Source: Tistlia sp040905785 | GTDB taxonomy: Bacteria; Pseudomonadota; Alphaproteobacteria; Kiloniellales; DSM-21159 | NCBI RefSeq assembly: GCF_040905785.1 | Contig: NZ_JBBDQW010000078.1 | Span: 20,414 to 84,413, forward strand | Length of the DNA stretch: 64,000 bases | Direction of reading: 5' to 3' | Part shown: piece after piece, positions 8,437 through 17,109 of the stretch | Numbering within the stretch: the stretch's first letter is position 1 | Layout of the letters: every line of letters starts with the position of its first letter | The notes under the pieces: model-generated | Database searches by the model: none | The model's input: the letters and a program-made list of their open reading frames with translations, nothing else | What the model was told of the DNA's origin: nothing | Translations under genes and position numbers: made by a program

Positions 8437-9938
8437 TCCGCTTTCCTTCCCTGTCCGGCGGCCAGCGCCCGGTAGCCGCGCAGCAGCAGCGGCGAGGCCC
8501 AGACCAGCAGCGTCACCGTGCCCAGCGCCGCCGCCACCGGGCGGTCGAAGAAGGCCAGCAGGTCGCCCTGGGCCTTCAGCATCGAGGTCATGAAGTTCTG
8601 CTCCAGCACGCCGCCGAGCACGATGCCCAGGATCGCCGGCGCCACCGGCAGGCCGTTCTCCTCCATCAGGTAGCCGAGCAGCCCGAGCGCCAGCATGACC
8701 TGAACGCCGAGCAGGCTGTTGGTGATCGCGAAGGCGCCGACGATGCAGAAGCCCAGGATCAGCGGCATCAGCAGGCTGCGCGGCACGCGCACCACGTGCT
8801 TGGCCGCCTTCACCGCCGCCCAGCCGAGCGGCACGATCAGCAGGTTGGCGACGAAGAAGGAGATGAAGACGGCATAGAGCAGGGTCGGCGAGTTGATGAA
8901 GACCGCCGGGCCCGGCTGCATGCCCTTGAGGATCAGCACGCCGATGGCGATCGCGGTGATGGTGTCGCCGGGGATGCCGAAGACCAGCGCCGGCACCCAG
9001 GCGCCGCTGAGCGAGCCGTTGTTGGCCGCGCCCGCGTCGCAGATGCCCTCGACGTGGCCGGTGCCGAAGCGCTCCGGCGTGCGCGAGAAGCGCCGGCTGA
9101 CGGCGTAGGCGACCCAGGCCGCGATGTCGGCGCCGGCGCCCGGCAGCGCGCCGATCAGGGTGCCGATCAGGCCGCCGCGCAGGATGTTCCAGCGGTAGGG
9201 CCGCAGCGCCTTGCCGAGGCCGCTGAACAGGCCGCCGACCGCCTGCTGCTCCAAGTGCGGCACCGGCGCCAGGGCGACGGCGTGGCGGAACACCTCGGCG
9301 ATGGCGAACATGCCGATCATCGCCGGGATCAGCGGCACGCCGCCCATCAGGTCGGTGGTGCCGAAGGTGAAGCGCGGGAAGCCCGAGGTGACGTCGAGGC
9401 CGACGGTCGCGATCAGCAGGCCGATGAACAGCGAGGCCGCGCCCTTGACGGTCGAGCCGGGCGAGACGAAGGCGGCGCAGGTCAGGCCGAGACAGGTCAG
9501 CCAGAAGTACTCGAAGTCCGAGAAGTTGAGGGCGAAGCGCGCCAGGGTCGGCGCGGCCAGGACTAGAACGACCGAGCCGAGCAGCCCGCCGAGGCTGGCG
9601 CAGACGATGCTGGTGCCGAGCGCCAATTCGGCACGGCCCTGGCGCACCAGGGTGTGGGCGTCGAGGGTGTAGGCCGCCGAGGCCGGCGTGCCGGGCATGC
9701 GCAGCAGGGCGCCCGGGATGTCGCCGGCGACGACCGCGACGGCCGAGAGCGTGACGATGGCGGCGATCGCCGGCACCGGGTCCATGAAGAAGGTGATCGG
9801 CACCAGCAGGGCCGCGCCCATGGTCGCGGTCAGGCCGGGGATCGAGCCGATCAGGATGCCGAGGCAGCCGGCGCCCAGGATGACCGCGAGGACGTAGGGC
9901 TCGAGGATGAGCGCGAAGGCGCCGAGGATCTCCATCAT
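8433..9938 (-). CDS. tctA: Tripartite tricarboxylate transporter large permease (TctA)
   Basis: 501 residues with about a dozen membrane segments. The motif IGSIPGLTATMGAALLVPITF near the N-terminus and the PGTPASAAYTLDAHTLVRQGRA block are diagnostic of TctA. It works with TctB and the periplasmic TctC to import a carboxylate. It is preceded by tctB (4 bp gap) and followed by the crotonase-like gene (4 bp overlap). The substrate cannot be told from sequence. Together with the TRAP system in the same regulon it implies a second carboxylate substrate or redundancy. Confidence 0.95.
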   Translation of the reverse strand: MMEILGAFALILEPYVLAVILGAGCLGILIGSIPGLTATMGAALLVPITFFMDPVPAIAAIVTLSAVAVVAGDIPGALLRMPGTPASAAYTLDAHTLVRQGRAELALGTSIVCASLGGLLGSVVLVLAAPTLARFALNFSDFEYFWLTCLGLTCAAFVSPGSTVKGAASLFIGLLIATVGLDVTSGFPRFTFGTTDLMGGVPLIPAMIGMFAIAEVFRHAVALAPVPHLEQQAVGGLFSGLGKALRPYRWNILRGGLIGTLIGALPGAGADIAAWVAYAVSRRFSRTPERFGTGHVEGICDAGAANNGSLSGAWVPALVFGIPGDTITAIAIGVLILKGMQPGPAVFINSPTLLYAVFISFFVANLLIVPLGWAAVKAAKHVVRVPRSLLMPLILGFCIVGAFAITNSLLGVQVMLALGLLGYLMEENGLPVAPAILGIVLGGVLEQNFMTSMLKAQGDLLAFFDRPVAAALGTVTLLVWASPLLLRGYRALAAGQGRKAE

Positions 9939-9942
9939 CGCG

Positions 9943-10416
9943 CTACCAGAGCAGCCGCTCGAGCGGCCCGACCGGCAGCGGCACGCGCAGCAGCAGGCTG
10001 AAGCCGACGAAGATGCCGACCGCGCCTCCGGCCGCCGTCGCCACGGCCGGCAGCAGGCGGGCGCGGAACCACAGCATGCCGGCCAGCAGCACCAGGAACA
10101 TCGTCGGCACGAAGCCGAGCGGCCGCGAGAGGTAGAGGTAGAAGAGGATCAGGCCGATCACGACCGGGATGCCGGCGACGTGGTAGAGCGAGCGCCCCCA
10201 GTCCGGCACCACCCACCAGGGCGTGGGGTCGCCGGCGAGCAGCTTGCGGGCGACCAGCAGCAGGCCGCAGCCGACCAGCCCGAGGCCGATGATCGTCGGG
10301 AAGAGCGCCGGGCCGAAGATCATGCCCGGGCGCGAGGGAAAGCCGCCGGCCTGCCAGACCACGACGCCGCCGAGCGCGGCCAGCACCAGGCCGAGCACCG
10401 TGTCGTTGAAGCGCAT
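9943..10416 (-). CDS. tctB: Tripartite tricarboxylate transporter small permease (TctB)
   Basis: 157 residues and four predicted helices, the usual TctB size. The segment GLVLAALGGVVVWQAGGFPSRPG at the N-terminus and the FPTIIGLGLVGCGLLLV block are typical. The ATG at 10414-10416 has GGAGGAGAG-like purines upstream on the coding strand. It forms the inner-membrane complex with TctA. A 204-bp spacer with an inverted REP-like pair separates it from tctC, although all three are probably co-transcribed. Confidence 0.88.
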   Translation of the reverse strand: MRFNDTVLGLVLAALGGVVVWQAGGFPSRPGMIFGPALFPTIIGLGLVGCGLLLVARKLLAGDPTPWWVVPDWGRSLYHVAGIPVVIGLILFYLYLSRPLGFVPTMFLVLLAGMLWFRARLLPAVATAAGGAVGIFVGFSLLLRVPLPVGPLERLLW

Positions 10417-10472
10417 CGCGGCTCTCCTCCGCTACCGTTGCGGCCGCGCCGCCGCACCGCAGGCGCTGCCAC

Positions 10473-10593
10473 ATGGTTCGACAACAGGCTCACCATGAAG
10501 CGGCGAGGGTGCCCCCTTGCGCATCAGGTCCCGCTTCGGCGTCAGGTCCCGCATCGGCATCGTCTCCCGCTTCATGGTGAGCCTGTCGAACCA
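10473..10593. repeat. Inverted pair of REP-like elements between tctC and tctB
   Basis: ATGGTTCGAC at 10473 continues with a variant of the AGGCTCACCATGAAG core. The reverse complement, TTCATGGTGAGCCTGTCGAA, is at 10571-10590. The pair could fold as a large stem around a CGGCATCG-rich spacer. The same core makes up the array at 16.5-17.0 kb. Inside an operon such pairs often protect upstream mRNA or cause differential expression of tctC over tctBA. Confidence 0.7.
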
Positions 10594-10620
10594 GGAAGCG
10601 GGAGACGCCGGACCCCTGCT

Positions 10621-11616
10621 CTACTTCGCCAGGCCGAGCTCCTCGATCAGGCCCGAGAGCTGCTCGGCCTGCCCTGCCATGAAGGCCTGGAACTCTTCCG
10701 GGCTCTCGCCGACGGCGACGTAGCCGCGCTCCTCCATGAAGGCCTGGAAGGCGTCGCTGTCGTAGACCTTGGCGGCGGCGGCCTCGAGCGTCTCGACGGC
10801 CTCCTCGGGCATGCCCTTCGGCCCGACCAGGCCGAACCAGGTCGACATGCTCCAGTCGGCGCCGGTCGCCTCTTCCAGCGTCGGCACGTCGGGGAAGGCG
10901 GCCTGGCGCTCGTCGTTCATGACGGCGAGCGCGCGGATCTCGCCGGCTTCCAGCAGCGAGCGCGATTCGACGACCGAGGCGGTGACCATCTCCAGGCCGC
11001 CGGCGACCAGGTCCTGCAGGGCCGGCGCGCCGCCCTGGCTGGGGATCCAGAGGATCTGGTCGGGCGGCAGGCCCTCCTTCTGCATCCAGCCGGTCGCGGC
11101 GAAGTGCCAGGCGCAGCCGATGCCGCAGCCCGACGACTTGAAGGTGCCCTTCGGCTGCTCCTTGATCGCCGCCAGCAGCTCCTCGGCGCTCTGGTAGGGC
11201 GAGTCGGCCTTGACCGTCAGGCCGGCGGGGATCGCCGCCAGGCGGATGATCGGCGTGTAGGAGTCGGGCCCGATGTCGGCCAGGCCCATGGATTGGTAGA
11301 CGGTGACCTCCATGGTCGCGACGCCGACCGTGTAGCCGTCGGGCTCGGCGTTGGCCATGGCGACGTGGCCGACGACGCCGCCGCCGCCGGTCTGGTTGAC
11401 GACGTTGACCGGCTGGCCGAGCTCCTGCTCCAGCAGGGCGGCGAACTGGCGCGCCACGATGTCGGTGCCGCCGCCGGCGCCCCAGGCGACCAGCAGGGTG
11501 ACCGGCCGCTCGGGGTACTCGGCGCGCGCCTCGCCCGCGGCGCCCAGCGCGATGCCGCCCGCCAGCAGCGCCGTCGCCGCTCCGGCCAGCAAGCTCCTGA
11601 AACCTGTCGTCCTCAT
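10621..11616 (-). CDS. tctC: Tripartite tricarboxylate transporter substrate-binding protein (TctC/Bug)
   Basis: 331 residues. The N-terminal signal peptide runs to about residue 32 (AAGEARA-EYPERP), followed by YPERPVTLLVAWGAGGGTD, the universal start of mature Bug/TctC proteins. GPDSYTPIIRLA and VVGPKGMPEEAVETL-type blocks follow. Periplasmic capture of a carboxylate for TctAB. The start at ATG 11614-11616 overlaps the end of the upstream amidohydrolase gene by 4 bp, placing it in the operon that begins near 12.7 kb. Confidence 0.94.
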   Translation of the reverse strand: MRTTGFRSLLAGAATALLAGGIALGAAGEARAEYPERPVTLLVAWGAGGGTDIVARQFAALLEQELGQPVNVVNQTGGGGVVGHVAMANAEPDGYTVGVATMEVTVYQSMGLADIGPDSYTPIIRLAAIPAGLTVKADSPYQSAEELLAAIKEQPKGTFKSSGCGIGCAWHFAATGWMQKEGLPPDQILWIPSQGGAPALQDLVAGGLEMVTASVVESRSLLEAGEIRALAVMNDERQAAFPDVPTLEEATGADWSMSTWFGLVGPKGMPEEAVETLEAAAAKVYDSDAFQAFMEERGYVAVGESPEEFQAFMAGQAEQLSGLIEELGLAK

Positions 11617-12692
11617 CGCTTCCTCCCGCTTGTTCCGGTTTCTGTTCGACCGGCATCGCCGGCCGCCGCCGACGCTGCTCCCCGCCACCCCGGGGCGGCC
11701 TTCGCCGCCTCGATGCGGTAGAGGCGCAGCGCGTTGTCGCAGAACAGCTTGCGCCGTTCCGCCTCGTCGAAGTCGCGGACGATCGCCTTGAAGCCCTCGA
11801 AGATCGTGTCGAAGTCGGCGACCAGGCTGTCGACCGGGAAATTGCTGGCGAAAAGGCAGCGCTCGACGCCGAAGGTCTCGATGGCGTCGAGCACGATTCC
11901 GCGGTTGGCCTCGACCGTCCAGGGCCGGCCCGGCTGGCCCAGCCCGGAGATCTTGAGCGCGACGTTGGGGCAGCGCGCCAGGCCCTCGAGCGCCTGGCGC
12001 CAGCCGGCCAGGCCCTCGGGGCTGCGGTCGGCCGGCAGGCCGGTGTGGTTGAGCAGGATCTGCGTCTCGGGGAAGGCCTCCGCCAGCGCGGCCGCCTCGC
12101 CCAGGTGCCACCAGGGCGTCTGCAGGTCGAAGGACAGGCCGTGCCGCCGCAGCAGCGCGTAGCCGCGCCGCCAGGCGGGATCGCCCATCGAGCCCGGCGC
12201 CCCCGGCTCGACCTCCTGCGGCCGCGGCGCCGCCCGCGGCTTGTGGCGGATGCCGCGCACCCGCGGGAAGGCGGCCTGGGCGGCCAGCAGCTCCTCGACA
12301 TCCGCGCGGTCCAGCCAGGCCTGCGCCACGACCGCCTGGCAGAGGCCGGCGCGCTCGCCCGTCTCGCCGATCCAGCGGGTTTCGCGCAGCGGGTCGGCGG
12401 GGTCGGTCTCGGCCTCGACGTAGACGCTGGCGACGATGCGCTGGCGGGCGCTGTCGCGGCGGTAGTCCTCGGGCAGGTAGTTGCGCCGGATCGCGGAATA
12501 GTCGCCGTAGCGAAAGTCGATCGGCGGCTCGTCGCTCAGCCAGGGATGGCGGTTGGCGCCCAGGTCCCAGAGGTGGTGGTGGGCGTCGACGATCGGCAGG
12601 CCGTCACCGATCGGCAGGTCGTCGGCGAACCGAAGGTCGGCGGCGACCGCCGGGTCGCCCGGATGCTCCGCGCGTTCCGCCAAATTCGGCAC
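11613..12692 (-). CDS. COG3618-type amidohydrolase, second copy
   Basis: About 359 residues. IVDAHHHLWDLG marks the first metal-binding strand; QILLNHTGLP, VALKISGLG and FASNFPVDSLV are later barrel strands with the expected His and Asp residues of COG3618. It is a paralogue of the truncated gene at the left edge. The start is uncertain. The frame is open to a TTG at 12743, but that codon has no ribosome-binding site and touches the putative operator, so GTG 12692 is given. A TTG at 12686 with AGGCGG eight bases upstream is equally possible. It is the first gene of the TctCBA/CoA-transferase operon. Confidence 0.85.
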   Translation of the reverse strand: MPNLAERAEHPGDPAVAADLRFADDLPIGDGLPIVDAHHHLWDLGANRHPWLSDEPPIDFRYGDYSAIRRNYLPEDYRRDSARQRIVASVYVEAETDPADPLRETRWIGETGERAGLCQAVVAQAWLDRADVEELLAAQAAFPRVRGIRHKPRAAPRPQEVEPGAPGSMGDPAWRRGYALLRRHGLSFDLQTPWWHLGEAAALAEAFPETQILLNHTGLPADRSPEGLAGWRQALEGLARCPNVALKISGLGQPGRPWTVEANRGIVLDAIETFGVERCLFASNFPVDSLVADFDTIFEGFKAIVRDFDEAERRKLFCDNALRLYRIEAAKAAPGWRGAASAAAGDAGRTETGTSGRKR

Positions 12693-12746
12693 CGCCTCGC
12701 TTGCGGCGGCCTCCCCTGGGTGGCTTCTGTTTCGTTGGAGCAACTA

Positions 12747-12756
12747 TTGTATACCA
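12747..12756. promoter_or_regulatory. Putative GntR operator, amidohydrolase-tctC operon
   Basis: TTGTATACCA with a central GTATAC palindrome lies in the divergent region between the amidohydrolase-tct operon and the rightward dehydrogenase gene. It matches the two sites near 3.4-3.6 kb (TNGYATACCA). The flanking stretch TTTCGTTGGAGCAACTATTG is AT-richer than its surroundings, as expected for a promoter. Confidence 0.5.
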
Positions 12757-12880
12757 TTTTCGCCCCTGTCAACGCCGGCGCCCGCCGCCCCCGCCTGTCC
12801 GCTGATGACGGTCCTTTCCGGCCGATGCTAGGCTGCCCCGCCATTTGCGGCATCGGCATGCAGGCAACAGGAGACGAAGG

Positions 12881-13786
12881 ATGGCGAACGGCGACCGGGC
12901 GGAGCGTCCCGCCCTCGGGTTCATCGGCCTCGGGCTGATGGGCCAGCCCATGGTGCTGCGCCTGCTGGCGGCGGGCTTCGAGGTGACGGTCTGGAACCGC
13001 GAACCCGAGCGCCTGGCGCCGGCGCTGGCCGCCGGCGCGCGCGAGGCAGCCGACCCCCGGGCCGTGGCCGAGGCCGCCGAGGTCGTGCTGCTCTGCGTGC
13101 TCGACACCGACGCCGTCGAGCAGGTCATCTTCGGCGAGGCCGGCGTGGCGCGCGCCGCCGAGCCCCCGCGCCTGCTGATCGACCACTCGACCGCCTTCGC
13201 CGACCGCACGCAGGCGATGGCCGGGCGCCTGAAGGCCGAGACCGGCGCCGAGTGGGTCGACGCGCCGCTCTCCGGCGGGCCGCCGGCCGCCGAGGCCGGG
13301 CAGCTGACCGCCATGCTCGGCGGCAGCGAGGCGGCGGTCGAGGCGGCGCAGCCGATTCTCGCCGCCTACGCCGCGCGGGCGACCCGCATGGGCGAGGCCG
13401 GCGCCGGCCAGGCCACCAAGATGGTCAACCAGGTCATCGTCGGGAACCTCTTCGCCGTGCTGGCCGAGGCCGCCAAGCTCGCCGAGAACGCCGGCATCGA
13501 GGCCGCGCGCATCCCCGAGGCCCTGGCCGGCGGCTACGCCGACGGCAACCTGCTGCAGAAGGTCTACCCGCGCCTGCAGCGCCGCGAGTTCGCCCCGCCC
13601 GCCGGCTTCGCCCGCCAGATGCTCAAGGACCTCGACATGGTCCACGACCTCTCGAAGGCGACGAAGACCCCGACGCCGATGACCGCCCTGGCCGCCAGCC
13701 TCTACCGCCAGCTCATCGGCCGCGGCTACGGGCACCTGGATACCTGCGCCGTGGTGGGGATCTATGACGAGACGATCGAGGGATAG
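12881..13786 (+). CDS. NAD(P)-dependent 3-hydroxyisobutyrate dehydrogenase-family oxidoreductase
   Basis: 301 residues of the beta-hydroxyacid dehydrogenase family. The N-terminal GFIGLGLMGQPMVLRL (residues 13-28) binds NAD(P). The substrate loop DAPLSGGPPAAEAGQLTAMLGG (about 127-148) and the catalytic lysine Lys180 in GAGQATKMVNQ are intact. Related enzymes reduce tartronate semialdehyde or oxidise 3-hydroxyisobutyrate. The ATG at 12881 with AGGAGACGAAGG upstream is preferred over the open frame from 12845. It is divergent from the amidohydrolase operon and shares the promoter region with the GntR-type site, so it probably belongs to the same pathway. Confidence 0.9.
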   Translation: MANGDRAERPALGFIGLGLMGQPMVLRLLAAGFEVTVWNREPERLAPALAAGAREAADPRAVAEAAEVVLLCVLDTDAVEQVIFGEAGVARAAEPPRLLIDHSTAFADRTQAMAGRLKAETGAEWVDAPLSGGPPAAEAGQLTAMLGGSEAAVEAAQPILAAYAARATRMGEAGAGQATKMVNQVIVGNLFAVLAEAAKLAENAGIEAARIPEALAGGYADGNLLQKVYPRLQRREFAPPAGFARQMLKDLDMVHDLSKATKTPTPMTALAASLYRQLIGRGYGHLDTCAVVGIYDETIEG

Positions 13787-13837
13787 GGCGTAGCGGACCG
13801 GAGCGTCACGGGTCGCCGTCCTACGGCACAGCCCCCC

Positions 13838-15038
<1,201 letters not shown>

Positions 15039-15046
<8 letters not shown>

Positions 15047-15767
15047 CGTGGGTCTCCGGGACTATCGCCTGTTCGGCGGGGGCCGCGACCTCCTTGAGGT
15101 CGTCGGCGACGGCGAGCGGCGCGGCGGTCGCGGCGCGGACCTGCTCGAGCGGGACGCCGGGGGCGATCTCGCGCAGCAGGAAGCCCTGCGGCGTCACGTC
15201 GATCACGCCGAAGGAGGTGAAGACGCGCCTGACCACGCCGGGCGCGGTCAGGGGATAGCTGCAGCGCTCCATCAGCTTGGGCTCGCCCTCGCGGGTCGTG
15301 TGCTCGGTGATGACCAGGACGTGGCGCACGCCGGCGACCAGGTCCATGGCGCCGCCGACCGCGGGAATGGCGCCCTCGGCCCCGGTCGACCAGTTGGCGA
15401 TGTCGCCGTTGGCGGCGACCTGCATGGCGCCGAGGATGCAGTAGTCGATGTGGCCGCCGCGGATCATCGCGAAGGAGTCGGCGTGGTGGAACAGGCTGGC
15501 GCCGGGCAGCAGGGTCACCGGCTTCTTGCCGGCGTTGATCAGGTCCGGGTCCTCCTCGCCGGGCCGCGCCGGGCCGAAGCCGAGGATGCCGTTCTCGGTG
15601 TGGTAGACGACCTCGCGGCCGGCCGGCACGTGGGCGGCGACCAGCTCGGGGATGCCGATGCCGAGGTTGACGTAGGCGCCGTCGGGGATGTCCTGGGCGG
15701 CGCGCCAGGCCATCTGGACCCGGCTCAGGCCCTTGCGGTTGGGACGGTCGTCGGTCGTGGCTGTCAT
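15039..15767 (-). CDS. pcaJ: 3-oxoacid CoA-transferase subunit B (PcaJ-like)
   Basis: 242 residues. AYVNLGIGIPELVA and the catalytic glutamate Glu58 in VYHTENGILGFGP are the subunit-B signature. GGHIDYCILGAMQVAANGDIANW and the C-terminal TPQGFLLREIAPG complete it. It forms a heterotetramer with the subunit A encoded immediately upstream (4 bp overlap) and moves CoA from succinyl-CoA to a 3-oxoacid. ATG at 15765-15767. The long open frame through the N gap to 16739 is an artefact. Confidence 0.92.
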
Positions 15768-16474
15768 GGGTAGCTGGCTCCCTGGGCGACGAGCTCGGAT
15801 TCGGCGGCCGGCGCGGCGACCTCGACCAGGCGGTCGACGAAGATGCCGGGCGTGACCACGACCTCGGGGTCGATCCCGCCGGCCGGCAGGATCCGCCGGA
15901 CCTGGACGACGCTGGTCGCCGCGGCCATGCACATGATCGGCCCGAAGTTGCGGCCGGCCTTGTTGAAGGTCAGGTTGCCGAAGCGGTCGCCGGCCTCGGC
16001 GCGGACCAGCGCGACGTCGCCGCGGATCGCCCGCTCCATGACGTAGCTGCGGCCCTCGAACTCGCGCTGCTCCTTGCCCTCGGCCAGCACGGTACCGGCC
16101 GCGGTCGGCGTGAAGAAGGCCGGCACCCCCGCGCCGCCGGCGCGGATCCGCTCGGCCAGCGTGCCCTGGGGCACCAGCTCCAGCTCGATCTCGCCGCGGC
16201 GGTAGAGGTCGGGAAAGACCTTCGAGTGGGAGGAGCGCGGGTAGGAGCAGACCATCTTGCGCACCCGCCCGGCCTGGATCAGCGCGGCCAGGCCGACGTG
16301 GCCGTTGCCGGTGTTGTTGCTGACCACGGTCAGCTCGCGCGCGCCCTGGTCGATCAGGCCGTGGATCAGCTCGATCGGGCTGCCCGATTCGCCGAAGCCG
16401 CCGACCAGCACCACGGCGCCGTCGGCGACGTCGGCCAGCGCCGCGGCGACGTCCGGCAGGGTCTTGTCGATCAT
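15764..16474 (-). CDS. pcaI: 3-oxoacid CoA-transferase subunit A (PcaI-like)
   Basis: 236 residues. VLVGGFGESGSPIELIHGL (about 21-39), ELTVVSNNTGNGHVGLAAL and VPAFFTPTAAGTVLAEGKE are the standard subunit-A blocks. The first gene of the pcaIJF-like operon, it starts at ATG 16472-16474 with GAGGAGCC upstream on the coding strand. The region upstream is the REP-like array and assembly gap, so its promoter must lie within about 80 bp or inside the gap region. Confidence 0.92.
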   Translation of the reverse strand: MIDKTLPDVAAALADVADGAVVLVGGFGESGSPIELIHGLIDQGARELTVVSNNTGNGHVGLAALIQAGRVRKMVCSYPRSSHSKVFPDLYRRGEIELELVPQGTLAERIRAGGAGVPAFFTPTAAGTVLAEGKEQREFEGRSYVMERAIRGDVALVRAEAGDRFGNLTFNKAGRNFGPIMCMAAATSVVQVRRILPAGGIDPEVVVTPGIFVDRLVEVAAPAAESELVAQGASYP

Positions 16475-16554
16475 CGGGGCTCCTCGCTGCGTCTGTTGTC
16501 GCGGTCCTTCCTACACGCTGACGGCGCCGCGCTCCACTGCGCGTCTGCGTGTCT

Positions 16555-17011
16555 GCGCTTCCACGCTTGCATGGTTCGACAGGCTCACCATGAAGCGACG
16601 GCAGGGGTGGGTGCNNNNNNNNNNNNNNNNNNNNNNNNNNNNNNNNNNNNNNNNNNNNNNNNNNNNNNNNNNNNNNNNNNNNNNNNNNNNNNNNNNNNNN
16701 NNNNNNNNNNNNNNCCGCCAGGCGCGTCCACGCTTGCATGGTTCGACAGGCTCACCATGAAGCGACGGCAGGGGTGGGTGCGGGTGTCGACCCTGTCTCC
16801 CGAACGCCTCCCCCGCGCGTTTCCAGGCCGCAGCGACCCGCCAGGCGCGTCCACGCTTGCATGGTTCGACAGGCTCACCATGAAGCGACGGCGGGGATGG
16901 GCGCGGGTGTCGACCCTGTCTCCGAACGCTTCCCCCGCGCGTTTCCAAGCCGCCGACCCGCCAGGCGCTTCCGTCGCTTCATGGTGAGCTTGTCGAACCA
17001 TGCAAGCGCGA
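16555..17011. repeat. Tandem array of about 123-bp units carrying a REP-like core, interrupted by the assembly gap
   Basis: The core ATGGTTCGACAGGCTCACCA begins at 16571, 16738 and 16861; the last two are 123 bp apart. Between them runs a shared arm (GGGTGTCGACCCTGTCTC then a CCCGCGCGTTTCCA box). An inverted core, TTCATGGTGAGCTTGTCGAA, closes the array at 16979-16998. The short REP-like core also occurs at 10473-10593. No protein-coding signal is convincing here. The apparent reading frames across it are translations of the repeat. Confidence 0.8.
16615..16714. other. Assembly gap (100 N)
   Basis: Exactly 100 undetermined bases, the usual placeholder for a gap of unknown length, inside the 123-bp repeat array. 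Phase on both sides of the gap matches the repeat unit, so the missing sequence is probably 56 bp plus a whole number of 123-bp units. Confidence 0.97.
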
Positions 17012-17109
17012 AGGACGCCGCCGCAGGGAACCCGGCCAGCCTTGGTGCGCTGTCTCATTGGGGAGTATTGTCTTCCCGAGTCGCTTCACAAGGAACAGCG
17101 CGCCCCCTC

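Noticed and set aside
12693..12743. N-terminal extension of the second amidohydrolase to TTG 12743
   Set aside because: No ribosome-binding site, and the putative operator ends within 13 bp of that codon; homology begins much later (IVDAHHHLWDL).
16555..17011. Possible CRISPR array
   Set aside because: Units are about 123 bp with no unique spacers, the core is REP-like and recurs elsewhere as inverted pairs, and no cas genes are near.
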